Below, one piece after another: positions 1 to 8,899 of a stretch of DNA of 64,000 nt. The notes under the pieces were generated by a model, which was not told the DNA's origin, did not search any database, and saw nothing but the letters and a program-made list of their open reading frames with translations. Source of the DNA: Caldisphaera lagunensis DSM 15908 (lineage in GTDB: Archaea; Thermoproteota; Thermoprotei_A; Sulfolobales; Acidilobaceae). The position numbers and the translations under genes are program-made. The stretch is taken from assembly GCF_000317795.1 (NCBI RefSeq), contig NC_019791.1, positions 310,001 through 374,000 on the forward strand, written 5' to 3'. Within the stretch, counting starts at the first letter, position 1. Each line of letters begins with the position of its first letter.

Positions 1-652
1 TCACTACTTCACTCTTGCAAAAATCATCCTTACATTCCTTTAAATAATTATGTAAATTTGCCAAGCTCTTTGCAATGTTATTACCTATTATATCCATGTT
101 TTTAATTTTTTTAATATATCTAATAGCTGAATTTACATAATATGTTGCAGCAGGTTCTCCCTCAATATATTCAGTAATCAATCCATAATAATAGTTATTA
201 TACTTTATTGAACAATAATACTTAGGAATGTTAACATATCCCACATCGGTCAAATACTTCAATATTATATCTTCAATATTATCATCTTCTAATCTCTTGT
301 TTATTTTTAATAAAAACTTGTCATTATATTCATTAAATATTTCATAAATAGCAGATCTATTTCCATAAGTTATAGGCTTTACATTTATAACTTTACCGAT
401 ATTATTTTTACATGAAAAATTGAATAGATTTATTTTATTATCTAACAAATTATTCAAAAATTCCATGTTTTCTTCAGCTAAAATGATGTTAGAGGATCTA
501 CTTAATAAAACAGAAAATAATGTTTCATTACATCCTCTCTCATTAACCAAAACATATCCATTTATATCGTAACATTCACTATCGATATATTCACAATTTA
601 GTTTCCATTGTTGATTATTTACATATTTTAATATTTCAGGTGAACATTTCAC
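1..652 (-). CDS. Maltokinase-like sugar kinase (partial, 3' end outside window)
   Basis: This is an open frame of about 217 codons running off the left edge, starting at GTG 652; an in-frame stop (TAA, 661-659) lies just upstream and GGTG sits about 9 nt before the start. The stretch around residues 95-150 has the pattern of maltokinase / aminoglycoside-phosphotransferase-like kinases: G-N-R-S, then LLKINKRLEDDN, a mid-helix LKYLTDVGYVNIPKYY and a hinge LITEYIEGEP, followed by a helix ending IAKSLANLHNYL. The family phosphorylates maltose or other sugars with ATP and is often linked to trehalose/glycogen genes, which fits the GH15 gene upstream. The catalytic loop is outside the window, so the substrate is uncertain. 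Confidence 0.6.
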   Translation of the reverse strand, partial: MKCSPEILKYVNNQQWKLNCEYIDSECYDINGYVLVNERGCNETLFSVLLSRSSNIILAEENMEFLNNLLDNKINLFNFSCKNNIGKVINVKPITYGNRSAIYEIFNEYNDKFLLKINKRLEDDNIEDIILKYLTDVGYVNIPKYYCSIKYNNYYYGLITEYIEGEPAATYYVNSAIRYIKKIKNMDIIGNNIAKSLANLHNYLKECKDDFCKSEVV

Positions 653-696
653 TAATTGTTACACCATTATTATTATTGCCAATAGATTTTAAAAAA

Positions 697-1305
697 TTAT
701 TTGAAAGTTTCTATTGTTTGATTCAAGAGTTTTAACATGTTATTCCCATAGTTATTATTTGAACCTAACAATATTAGATAATTTTTATAAATAGCAAGAA
801 TTGAATTACCTACTTGAACATAGCTAATATTTCCCATTGTATATGTCAAATTATTAGAATATAGACTTGCAACAGCCTGAATATCTTGTTTTAAAAATGG
901 AATACCATTATTATTTGTTTCTAGAACTTCAATTGCTATTACATTGCTAGAATTGCTTTTTTCTGAATAAAGGGTATAGCTCTCTAGGAGTGTATAATTA
1001 TAAAAGGCATTGCTGTAAATATTAGGATAACTAGATGCAGGATTTGATGTAATGGTACCATTAACATACGAAATTGTAATAGTGTCATTATTATGATTTA
1101 TTAAAATATAACCTGATTCATTTCCTATCACATTCCAGCTTCCTCCAAATATATTCCCTATTTCATTTGGATCTACATAGCCTGGATATAAAGATAAACT
1201 TGTTGTTGGGGTACCATGCTTATATATTCCATAATAGTAAGCCCCTATAGAAATAGCTACCGCTACTACGACTATTGCAATAATTACAGACAATTTCATT
1301 TCCAA
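697..1305 (-). CDS. Membrane-anchored extracytoplasmic protein of unknown function
   Basis: This 202-aa protein has one N-terminal hydrophobic segment (about residues 4-25) with few preceding charges, followed by a polar domain rich in Asn, Ser, Tyr and Ile with several N-X-S/T sequons. That indicates a signal anchor with the body outside the membrane. The start is TTG 1305, with GGTG seven nt upstream; an ATG two codons later (1299) is the alternative. I do not recognise the family. It lies between the GH15 gene and the maltokinase-like gene on the same strand. The 45-nt gap to the kinase suggests co-transcription, so a role at the cell surface in sugar handling is possible but unproven. Confidence 0.6.
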   Translation of the reverse strand: MEMKLSVIIAIVVVAVAISIGAYYYGIYKHGTPTTSLSLYPGYVDPNEIGNIFGGSWNVIGNESGYILINHNNDTITISYVNGTITSNPASSYPNIYSNAFYNYTLLESYTLYSEKSNSSNVIAIEVLETNNNGIPFLKQDIQAVASLYSNNLTYTMGNISYVQVGNSILAIYKNYLILLGSNNNYGNNMLKLLNQTIETFK

Positions 1306-1602
1306 ATATTTTCACCAAAATATTATTGCAGGCAAAAGTTTATAAGTTAAATTGATAATTAAGTTTTAATAAAAATTAATATAATCAATATCTTTATCAT
1401 TTCTTATAAATTAAAATGTGATATAAAAATTAAGGATAATGAATTTAACATAATAGAGATAAAACTAACTAATATTTTAAAATAAAATTTAATAAAATAT
1501 CATAATATGGTCTAATAAAGATGCTATTTTTAATTGTTAACCCCCCGGTTAACAATGTAGATAATTTTTAATTTAAATAAAGTAAACATAGAATTCCTCA
1601 TC
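1306..1602. other. Intergenic region, promoter of the 697-1305 gene
   Basis: This AT-rich spacer has no convincing ORF. The one visible structure is a perfect 10-bp inverted repeat (see 1533-1556). It should contain the promoter of the downstream membrane-anchored gene. Confidence 0.4.
1533..1556. repeat. Perfect 10-bp inverted repeat with CCCC spacer
   Basis: attgttaacc at 1533-1542 and ggttaacaat at 1547-1556 are exact reverse complements separated by cccc. It lies 47 bp past the GH15 stop codon and about 230 bp upstream of the next start. It could be an operator for a dimeric regulator, or an RNA hairpin at the 3' end of the GH15 transcript. It is much more GC-rich than its surroundings. 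Confidence 0.6.
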
Positions 1603-3435
1603 TTATTGAGTATTTATTAAATACAAATATGTCTTTAGGAACTCAGCATGACTCCATAACAAAGGTGTTACTGAAACTGGGGAACCATCAAAAGGACTAA
1701 TCTGTTCTGGCAATAATCCTGTTGGCGTTGAAACGCCTTCTACCCATTTAATTAACTTTCTTGCCTCATCTAGTTTCTTTATTTTAACATAGTATTGAGC
1801 TAACCACATTGTAGTAATAATCCAAGGGTTTCCTGGTATATTTTCATAGTTTCCTTGCAACCTTTGGTAATAGTCATTTTCGTATCTAGCAAGACCACCT
1901 GTTGTGTTTACCCATAAGGTTTCTTTTATCTTATCAATACTTGAGATAACTGTTTCATCATTCGGATCTAATACGTCAAAAATTGTTATACCCATTATGC
2001 TTGAATCAACTGTTTTATCATAATCTATTATTTTGCCATTATCTATAATTATGCTCTTATAGTATACTTTCCTTTCTTTATCAAACATATGTTCTTTTAA
2101 TGATTTAATCATATCCTTATAAACTCTTCCCCATTTCTCTTCATTATTCCAATCGCCTAAATACTTCGCAAGCAATGATGCAGATCTTAATCCGGCTATT
2201 ACCGATGAAACGGTATAGGTATGAACACCTAATCTTTCTTCCCATAAATCATAAGACATTAATGGTAACTTCAATTTTTCATCTATGAATTCTGATAAAA
2301 AGTTCGCACCATTTTCTATCGTTTCATAATAATCTCTTAAAGAATCAAAATCCTTGTTTTGTATGAAATGGATATAATATGCATATAAAGATGTTGAAGT
2401 TTCATCTTCCTGTATATTAAGAGAATTTTTAGTTTTAGAAGTCCATGGATGCCATGTGCTCCCATAAGTTCCATCAGCATTATATTTTTGATATAAGTAA
2501 CCTTCATCTGTAAATAATTTATTAAATAACAAGTCATAATATTTATTTGTAAAAGAATAATAACCTGCTATATCTAAAGATATTGCCGTTAAAGAGGCGT
2601 CTCTAGGCCATATGTATGCATATGTATCTAAGTTAAATTTCAGTATGCTTGTGTCCAATGAGGCAGGAATTTCTCCGCTTTTTCCTATATGACCTATAAT
2701 TATAGCTATGCTTTGTTTTACTAGCTTATTATCAAAAACATCTGATAAATCTTTCCAATATCTTATATCTCTTTCCATATGCTTATTTGCTTCATTTTTA
2801 ATTATTGTCAGTTTATTTAATACATCCTTATAATTATTTCCCGCAATAATATATACATAAAAGTCCTTCGATGCAATTGATATCGCAGAATCTACAGATC
2901 CTTGAGAAATTGGATTTTTTGATAAAATACCATCATTACAATCATTTATTACTGTGCCTTGATCTCTTCTCCCAGTTGTATATTCATATAATTGTTGTGA
3001 AGATGAAACAAGAAACCAAGTATTTTGTTTATAGTGTATAATCGAGTCGCTTGAGGGATCATAAAGAGCTGTATCACCTACATCATTTCCATTTAATCTA
3101 AAATCATTGTAAAATATAACCCTGTATAAACCATCTCCATTTATTTTAACCTTTCTAATAATGGCTGGGTGAGACATGGATATAACGTCTCTTATTTCAA
3201 CGTTTGTTCCATCCTTTATTGCCTTAACGCTTACGCTTAACCCTTCCATACTTATTGTTTTGTCCCAAGATTCAAGCCATTCAAAATTTCCATCTATCCA
3301 AATTCCCACTCTAAACAATCCATTTAGAGATTGGTTATATTGCTGTCCAAGATATGGATAATAAATGGATTTTATATAAAAATTTGAATCATAAAGAGCA
3401 GCAATTTTTCCATTACTTAAAAAACCTAATCTCAT
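1603..3435 (-). CDS. GH15 family glucoamylase / trehalase-like glycoside hydrolase
   Basis: This 610-aa protein has the two-domain layout of prokaryotic GH15 enzymes: an N-terminal beta-sandwich (about 1-240) and a C-terminal (alpha/alpha)6 barrel. The substrate-binding YIWPRDAS motif opens the barrel. The expected acid/base glutamates are in YDLWEER (near residue 400) and in LLPEQ (E577). The length is usual for archaeal GH15. It hydrolyses alpha-glucans, maltooligosaccharides or trehalose to glucose by inversion. Archaeal GH15 members include both glucoamylases and trehalases, which cannot be separated by eye. There is no signal peptide, so it is probably intracellular and acts on glycogen, dextrins or trehalose. 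It is the first gene of a run that continues to the membrane-anchored protein and the maltokinase-like kinase. Confidence 0.9.
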   Translation of the reverse strand: MRLGFLSNGKIAALYDSNFYIKSIYYPYLGQQYNQSLNGLFRVGIWIDGNFEWLESWDKTISMEGLSVSVKAIKDGTNVEIRDVISMSHPAIIRKVKINGDGLYRVIFYNDFRLNGNDVGDTALYDPSSDSIIHYKQNTWFLVSSSQQLYEYTTGRRDQGTVINDCNDGILSKNPISQGSVDSAISIASKDFYVYIIAGNNYKDVLNKLTIIKNEANKHMERDIRYWKDLSDVFDNKLVKQSIAIIIGHIGKSGEIPASLDTSILKFNLDTYAYIWPRDASLTAISLDIAGYYSFTNKYYDLLFNKLFTDEGYLYQKYNADGTYGSTWHPWTSKTKNSLNIQEDETSTSLYAYYIHFIQNKDFDSLRDYYETIENGANFLSEFIDEKLKLPLMSYDLWEERLGVHTYTVSSVIAGLRSASLLAKYLGDWNNEEKWGRVYKDMIKSLKEHMFDKERKVYYKSIIIDNGKIIDYDKTVDSSIMGITIFDVLDPNDETVISSIDKIKETLWVNTTGGLARYENDYYQRLQGNYENIPGNPWIITTMWLAQYYVKIKKLDEARKLIKWVEGVSTPTGLLPEQISPFDGSPVSVTPLLWSHAEFLKTYLYLINTQ

Positions 3436-3486
3436 GTTCTCATTCTCAACTATTATTAATTTAAAATAAACTTAAAAATTTATAGT

Positions 3487-4350
3487 TTATAAATTATTAC
3501 ACAATTTTTTACAATTTAAAGCTGGTAAACTTGATTTAATTCCTTCAGAATATGCATAAACATTATGGGGATGTATGCTTTCTAAGCTAATTGCTTCCGC
3601 TTTTATTACAGTATTTTCTGGTAATGATTCAGTTAAACATCTTAAACCTCCAATAGCATCTCTAACAACATCTTCCACAAACTTTGGATTCTTATGAGCA
3701 CTTATAACCAAATTCGCTTCTTGCATCCTCTTAAGCAATGTAAAAGATGGTGCAGAAAAGGCATTTGATAAACATCTTGCAATATCTTCAATTCTTATTA
3801 TATAATTTTCTTCAGTTTCTATCGTACCATAAAGTAATACTTTTTGACTATGGCTTGGAGATATTGTGTTAGAATTAATTATAGATGAAATTGTTGATTG
3901 TGCGCTTGGACATGCAGTCATTCCATATAAACCTACTGTTATAGACCATCTTTTATGATTTAAATCTCCATCTACACTTATTAAGACATCTACTGGCTCC
4001 ATTTCTGATAAATCATTGAATTTAATTTCTACCCCATATCTTGTTTTAGCCTCTACCCTTGCCGTTTTTGCATATGAATGCAATCTTAATAGTGAATTAT
4101 GAATCTTTTCCAAATAATATTCTATACTTTTCGCCTTTGTTGGAAATTCCATATCTTCTGGCAATGCTTCTACATTCCTAGATAAATGCGCACCTTTTTT
4201 ATCCTCAGGTATTTCTACATAAGCATTAATTTCTAAATCAATCGGCATAACACCTAAAGGAGATTCGATATAAGCTCTTTTCCATAAACCTTTGAAACCA
4301 ACCCTTTTTATTGGAATTGTATAATTTGGCTTCATATCTTGTATTTCCAA
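3487..4350 (-). CDS. mptA: GTP cyclohydrolase IV (MptA, FolE2 superfamily)
   Basis: It converts GTP to 7,8-dihydro-D-neopterin 2',3'-cyclic phosphate, the first step of archaeal pterin (methanopterin-like, tetrahydropterin) synthesis, using Fe(II) or Zn. FolE2/MptA hallmarks are visible: VGFKGL near the N-terminus, KGAHLSRN with a metal/catalytic His around residue 55, YGMTACPSAQ, and SAHKNPKFVED near the C-terminus. The longest frame starts at GTG 4359, but that GTG lies inside GGGTGA, which overlaps the pheT stop and looks like the ribosome binding site for TTG 4350 five nt downstream. I therefore prefer TTG 4350 (287 aa). It is the last gene of the pheS-pheT-mptA unit. Confidence 0.88.
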   Translation of the reverse strand: MEIQDMKPNYTIPIKRVGFKGLWKRAYIESPLGVMPIDLEINAYVEIPEDKKGAHLSRNVEALPEDMEFPTKAKSIEYYLEKIHNSLLRLHSYAKTARVEAKTRYGVEIKFNDLSEMEPVDVLISVDGDLNHKRWSITVGLYGMTACPSAQSTISSIINSNTISPSHSQKVLLYGTIETEENYIIRIEDIARCLSNAFSAPSFTLLKRMQEANLVISAHKNPKFVEDVVRDAIGGLRCLTESLPENTVIKAEAISLESIHPHNVYAYSEGIKSSLPALNCKKLCNNL

Positions 4351-4355
4351 AAGAT

Positions 4356-5966
4356 TCACCCTATTTCTATCTCTGCATAAACAATTGGATAATCTAAATT
4401 AAATTTCTCTAATATGTATGGACTCACTTCTCCGAAAGATCCAATAATTTTGTTGTTTACAATAATATCAGCAGATCTTCCTTTTATTAGGTATTTGCTT
4501 GTTGATTCATTTATTTTAAATTCAATATTCAATAGTTTTAATAAAGCATACACAATAGATTGCATATTTTCATAAGATAGGCTCTCATCCATTATAGCTA
4601 TGCCTAACTTTTCCTTATCTATTGGAATATTATCTATTTTTTCAACAACTTTACCTATTTCGAATATCTTAATTGGTTTACTAGACTTAACATTGTTCTT
4701 CATAGCCTGAATTATTGAGATAAATAAATTAGGCCTTAAAGAATTGAAATCTGCTGTAACTGGGTTTAAGACTTCAATATAATTCCGTTCTTTTAGATCT
4801 ACAAGATTTTTTAAGCTTACCAAGGTTAATGATTGAATTTCTGTAAAACCTAGGCCTATCATTATATCCCTTATTTTTCTCTTAAGCATTGTTACATCCA
4901 TTAACGATCCCTTAAGCATAATTTTAGGTCTATTTGGTATAATATTATTGTACCCTATAGACATAGCTATATCTTCGATAAGATCGACTTCACTAATTAT
5001 ATCGGCCCTAAATGGGGGAATAATAACCTTTAATTTTTCTTCACTAATCTCAACATTATATCTCATTCTTAATAAATGATCTGCTATTTCATTTTCACTT
5101 AATTTCTCCCCTAAAACATTGTTTACATAATTTTTATTGATTATGATTTCTTCTTTTGACATTAAAGGAGTAATTTTTGTTTCTTTCTTATTTATAATTT
5201 TAACCCTACCTATCTTTACATCATCTCTTTCTGCCAAATTAGAAACAATGATATCCATTGTTTTGTTAACATAGTAAAAATCTGTCCCAGTGACATCTAT
5301 AAAAAGATCTTTAGTTTTTTCTTCTAATCTAGTTATGTTAGAATTTATAACTGGAGGTAATGATATTATTTCATTTCCAGAAATTATTGCTGGATGCTTA
5401 TTATTTAAAAGGCTAATATCTCCATATTTAATCCCTTGCTCTGTTTCTTTTAATACTTCTTCAATTGTTTTATAATCGTTTGAATTTAAAGGAATCATTT
5501 TAGTATCTATTGGGACATCTTTATAAATAAGCTTATTAGAAGGGATTTTGCTAAGATCGTGAATCCCTATTGCGACCTTTTTCCTTTTTCTCCCAATTCC
5601 TTCGTGCAATTTTTCCTGAAACTGAATAAGTTCAATCAAAAATTCATCATCTAATTTTACATTATATAATATTGCGGCTGAAATTATTGGCCTAGAAATT
5701 GGTTCTTCGTTTATTAACTCAAAACTAGTATTTTCAATATAATAATTTTTAAATCCTTTTTCTTTATTACTTAACCCTTTTACAGCTCTAGCTATACCTT
5801 CACCTATATACATATCTGGTCTGTCAGGATTTATCTCAACCTCGAGTTGGTTCTGTTCATTTATGTTAGTTTCACATTTTAAAGAAAAAAGTAATTCCCT
5901 CAATGAATTCATGTCTAATCCAGTTAATTTTAAAATTCTATTTGGATTAAATTTTAAAACTGGCAT
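4356..5966 (-). CDS. pheT: Phenylalanyl-tRNA synthetase beta subunit
   Basis: This is the beta subunit of the alpha2-beta2 enzyme charging tRNA-Phe, in the shorter archaeal/eukaryotic form. It shows the N-terminal MPVLKFNPNRILKLTGLD, DRPDMYIGEGIARA, a B3/B4 editing-like middle region, a B5 domain around residues 270-340 (RADI, DLIEDIAMSIGYNNI), and a catalytic-like C-terminal part ending with FGEVSPYILEKFNLDYP. The longest frame starts at GTG 5975, but that GTG is part of AAGGTGA spaced five nt from ATG 5966, so ATG 5966 is the better start (536 aa). Its start overlaps the end of pheS, and its stop overlaps the ribosome binding site of mptA. Confidence 0.95.
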   Translation of the reverse strand: MPVLKFNPNRILKLTGLDMNSLRELLFSLKCETNINEQNQLEVEINPDRPDMYIGEGIARAVKGLSNKEKGFKNYYIENTSFELINEEPISRPIISAAILYNVKLDDEFLIELIQFQEKLHEGIGRKRKKVAIGIHDLSKIPSNKLIYKDVPIDTKMIPLNSNDYKTIEEVLKETEQGIKYGDISLLNNKHPAIISGNEIISLPPVINSNITRLEEKTKDLFIDVTGTDFYYVNKTMDIIVSNLAERDDVKIGRVKIINKKETKITPLMSKEEIIINKNYVNNVLGEKLSENEIADHLLRMRYNVEISEEKLKVIIPPFRADIISEVDLIEDIAMSIGYNNIIPNRPKIMLKGSLMDVTMLKRKIRDIMIGLGFTEIQSLTLVSLKNLVDLKERNYIEVLNPVTADFNSLRPNLFISIIQAMKNNVKSSKPIKIFEIGKVVEKIDNIPIDKEKLGIAIMDESLSYENMQSIVYALLKLLNIEFKINESTSKYLIKGRSADIIVNNKIIGSFGEVSPYILEKFNLDYPIVYAEIEIG

Positions 5967-5971
5967 TGTTT

Positions 5972-7408
5972 TCACCTTGCCTTAAATGATCTTAAGAAAT
6001 CATAGTTTGTTTCATATAACAGTCTTATATCGCTTAAACCCAATCTCGCCATAATTAGCCTTTCTACTCCCATTCCCCATGCACCAACTTTATAATCTAT
6101 ATTAGCCATCTCTAATACTTCGGGCCTAAATAATCCCGCTCCAAACAATTCAATCCATTTATCATTTATTTTAGCATATCCTTCAACGCTTGGTTCTGTA
6201 AAAGGGAAATAACCAGGCTTAAACTTGATTTCTATTCCTAATCTATCTCCAAACTCCTTCAAAATACCTAATAGATCCCTAAAATTATAATCGTAGTCTC
6301 CCATTATTCCATCCAATTGATGAAATTCTGGTAAATGAGATGCATCTATAACATCGCTTCTATATACTTTACCTATTGTAAAGAACCTTACTGGAGGCTT
6401 GGGTTTACTTATCAATAACCTAGCAGAGACTGAAGTCGTTTGGCTTCTTAAAACATATCTAGATGAAATTTCTGGGTTAAACTTATACTTCCAACCACGT
6501 TCATGTACACTTGATACCCTATTTATAATCTCCTTCATGTTATTTAAATCAGCATATCTTGGATCCTTAATCCAAAGCGTATCATGGATTTCCCTTGCTG
6601 GATGATCTTGAGGTTGAAATAAAATATCAAAATTGAAAAGCTCTATTTCTATTAATGGACCTTGTACTTCTTTAAATCCTAACTCTTTCATTATATCTTT
6701 TAATTCTTCTATGAACTCAACAAAAAAGTGTTTTCTAGCAGGATACACAATTGGGGGTTCTGATCTTATATCATATTCTCTTAATTTTAAATCCTTCCAT
6801 AAACCTTTTGCCAATAATTCATGACTAATCTTTGACGTTAACAATTCAACCTTATTTATTGCATCTTCTCTTACTATAACCTTAACTTCCTTAATATAAT
6901 CTTCCTTTATAAGCCCCCTAGATATGAACTCTTTTTCCAAGTTTTTATCAAAGCTCATGTTTTTTAATGAATCTACAATGCTATTAACCTTTCTTATAGC
7001 ATCATCAAAATCTACTTTTAATGTCACCTTGCCATCATTTAAATCAATAATTTTCAGTTTCTTTCCTTGCCCAATTGCTATATTTGTTTCCTCTCCTAGC
7101 TTTTCTTTAACAAAATTTATATCAAGGGATTTGTTATCTTTTAAAAATTTTATTAGCTTTTCTTCTGGTAATCCTTCCTCTAATGCCTTTTTGCCTTTTT
7201 CAGTTAATCTTAATATTTTTTTATTAGTTTCAATAATTTCTAACAATTTTTTTGATTCAAGTAATCTCAATATACTTGCTAATTTGCTCTTATCTATGTT
7301 AAGTATTTTTTCCCCATCTTCAATGTTAAATTCTTTTATTTTTTTATTGCTTAAAGTCTTTAAAATATAATATTCGCTTTCGCTCACCCCTATCTTTTCT
7401 TCCCCCAA
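5972..7408 (-). CDS. pheS: Phenylalanyl-tRNA synthetase alpha subunit
   Basis: This 478-aa catalytic subunit forms Phe-tRNA-Phe. The N-terminal about 90 residues are winged-helix-like (YYILKTLSNKKIKEF, KLLEIIETNKKILRLTEKG), as in archaeal/eukaryotic PheS. The class II aminoacyl-tRNA synthetase core follows: a motif 2 region with FFTIGKVYRSDVIDASHLPE and motif 3 GAWGMGVERLIMARLG close to the C-terminus. The start is TTG 7408, with GGTG about 8 nt upstream; GTG at codon 8 is an alternative. It is first in the pheS-pheT-mptA unit and the spacing shows translational coupling with pheT. Confidence 0.95.
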   Translation of the reverse strand: MGEEKIGVSESEYYILKTLSNKKIKEFNIEDGEKILNIDKSKLASILRLLESKKLLEIIETNKKILRLTEKGKKALEEGLPEEKLIKFLKDNKSLDINFVKEKLGEETNIAIGQGKKLKIIDLNDGKVTLKVDFDDAIRKVNSIVDSLKNMSFDKNLEKEFISRGLIKEDYIKEVKVIVREDAINKVELLTSKISHELLAKGLWKDLKLREYDIRSEPPIVYPARKHFFVEFIEELKDIMKELGFKEVQGPLIEIELFNFDILFQPQDHPAREIHDTLWIKDPRYADLNNMKEIINRVSSVHERGWKYKFNPEISSRYVLRSQTTSVSARLLISKPKPPVRFFTIGKVYRSDVIDASHLPEFHQLDGIMGDYDYNFRDLLGILKEFGDRLGIEIKFKPGYFPFTEPSVEGYAKINDKWIELFGAGLFRPEVLEMANIDYKVGAWGMGVERLIMARLGLSDIRLLYETNYDFLRSFKAR

Positions 7409-7611
7409 TTTTTAAACACCTTAATTCAATATATATCCTTGAATTTGTCCTATTAAATTATTTTTATCCTGTTATAATTTACTTACTTACTTTTAAATTT
7501 ATTATGATTATCTTATTTAAAAAACTTTGATAGAAAGAACAACAAACCTCGCCTTTTCAAGGAGGGGTAAAGTTTTTTTAAGTTTCTTTTCAAAATTTAT
7601 TTGTGGTATCC

Positions 7612-8849
7612 ATGTCTGGTCAATCTACTAAGATGTGGAGTGAGAGATGAAATACTCTCACAATACTAGATGTGGGTACTACACGTACTGTATCAGTTCG
7701 TCTTCTACCAAATGGTTCACAAGAAAGAAAACTAAGAAGGTGTGCAGATGCATCTTCCTCTTTATTTAATGAGATCAATTATGAGAGGAGGCAACAATTC
7801 TTGGTAAGGTAGATTTCAAAGAAACGTGGAATAAATACTATAAAAAATATAAAAGCATACTTAAAACGAACGCGCAAGCAGTTATACAGAAAAATAACGA
7901 AGCATGGTCATCATTTTTCCCTCCTGAAAGATGGTATAAAAGCCTCACTGCCAGGGTATTGGAAAAAGGAAGGAAAGAGAAAATTAATCCTAGTAGTTAG
8001 ACAAGATTGATACATCGTAGATATAGAAAATTACAAGCTAGTGTTAAAGGACTTTAATTTAGAGATTCAGTTTGCTGGTAAAGTGAGATGGTTTGGAAAA
8101 CAAGGTAGGCTGGAGATTCATTATGACGAAACGAGAGGAAGATGGTATGCATACATTCCAGTTGAAGTTGGCATTATAAAAGCAAGAACTGGAAAGAAAA
8201 GCAAGTATATAGTGAAGGGGGAAAGGAAAGAGGTTTAACTTTATCAGCCAAAGGGTAACAAAGTAGCTTCAATAGATTTGAGTATAAACGTTTTTGGCTA
8301 GTGTTGTAGTTAATGATGGTACCTGGATTCTCTACAAGAGCTAAGGAGGATTATTTCTATTTCCAAAAAAACAGAGGCTCAATCCCTAGCTGATAAAGCG
8401 AGAAACATTGGGGGGTTTGATGCTTATGAAGAGTCAAGAATTGAGAAAAGCAAATTATACAGAAGACTTATTCATTTATATAGGAATTTAACATCTCATC
8501 TAATGAAGACTTTGCACAAGATAAGGGTAACAAGTTCACATCAAATATGTGGTCTTATTCTAAACTTTTCAAAGCCTTACTGTTGAAAGCTCAAGATTAT
8601 GGCATTAAGGTTTTAAAGGTCATTGAATACAACACTTCTAGAGTATGTGCTTTTCATAATGTTGAAGTTGAGAGAAAGCCCCAAGGAATAATAACATGCA
8701 AGATGGGACATAAACTACATTCAGACTTGAATGGTGCAATAAACATTATGAAAAAAGCAATAGGAAAAATGGTAAAAGAAGTGAAAAAGCCCTTATCTTT
8801 CTTTGTTGATCATAATAGAGTAGCTCCCATAAAGGAGAGTAACACCTAA
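7612..8849 (+). pseudogene. tnpB: tnpB (OrfB) RNA-guided nuclease-like transposon protein, broken by stops and frameshifts
   Basis: Pieces of one TnpB protein can be followed through several frames. An N-terminal part (RTVSVRLLPNGSQERKLRRC, FNEINYERRQQFL) carries an early TGA. After a frameshift near 7800 comes GKVDFKETWNKYYKKYKSIL, then a middle segment open at 8041-8238 (FNLEIQFAGKVRWFGKQGRL). A broken RuvC region around 8250-8540 includes a degraded NKVASIDLSINV, and an open C-terminal segment runs from 8547 to 8849 with RVCAFHNVEVERKPQGIITC and HKLHSDLNGAINIMKKA (zinc finger and last RuvC motif). At least four disruptions make this non-functional as a protein. Confidence 0.88.
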
Positions 8850-8863
8850 GACCTCAGTGGAAT

Positions 8864-8883
8864 CCTCACCCTTTAGGGCGGGG
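8864..8883 (+). repeat. Right-end hairpin of the IS605-type element
   Basis: An imperfect stem-loop (cctcaccct, tt, agggcgggg; one A/C mismatch) lies 15 bp after the last TnpB frame. It is the likely 3' end hairpin of the element and of the associated guide RNA region. Confidence 0.5.
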
Positions 8884-8899
8884 AGGAGGTCAGAATATG

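Larger units (their letters stand above)
7546..8894 (+). mobile_element. Decayed IS605-family (TnpB/OrfB-only, IS1341-type) element
   Basis: The element is bounded by similar imperfect GC-rich hairpins. The left one starts at cctcgcc (about 7546) and the right one has cctcaccct (8864-8872) facing agggcgggg (8875-8883). Between them lies a broken tnpB. Ends of this kind are recognised by the Y1 transposase TnpA in IS200/IS605 elements; no tnpA is present here, so mobility would depend on one elsewhere. The right end corresponds to where TnpB guide (omega/reRNA) RNAs normally lie. Exact ends and target site cannot be fixed without an intact copy. Confidence 0.8.

Noticed and set aside
6924-7370. 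148-codon plus-strand ORF
   Set aside because: It lies opposite pheS; the peptide is Ser/Phe/Leu-rich, as expected from an antisense of a Lys/Glu-rich protein.
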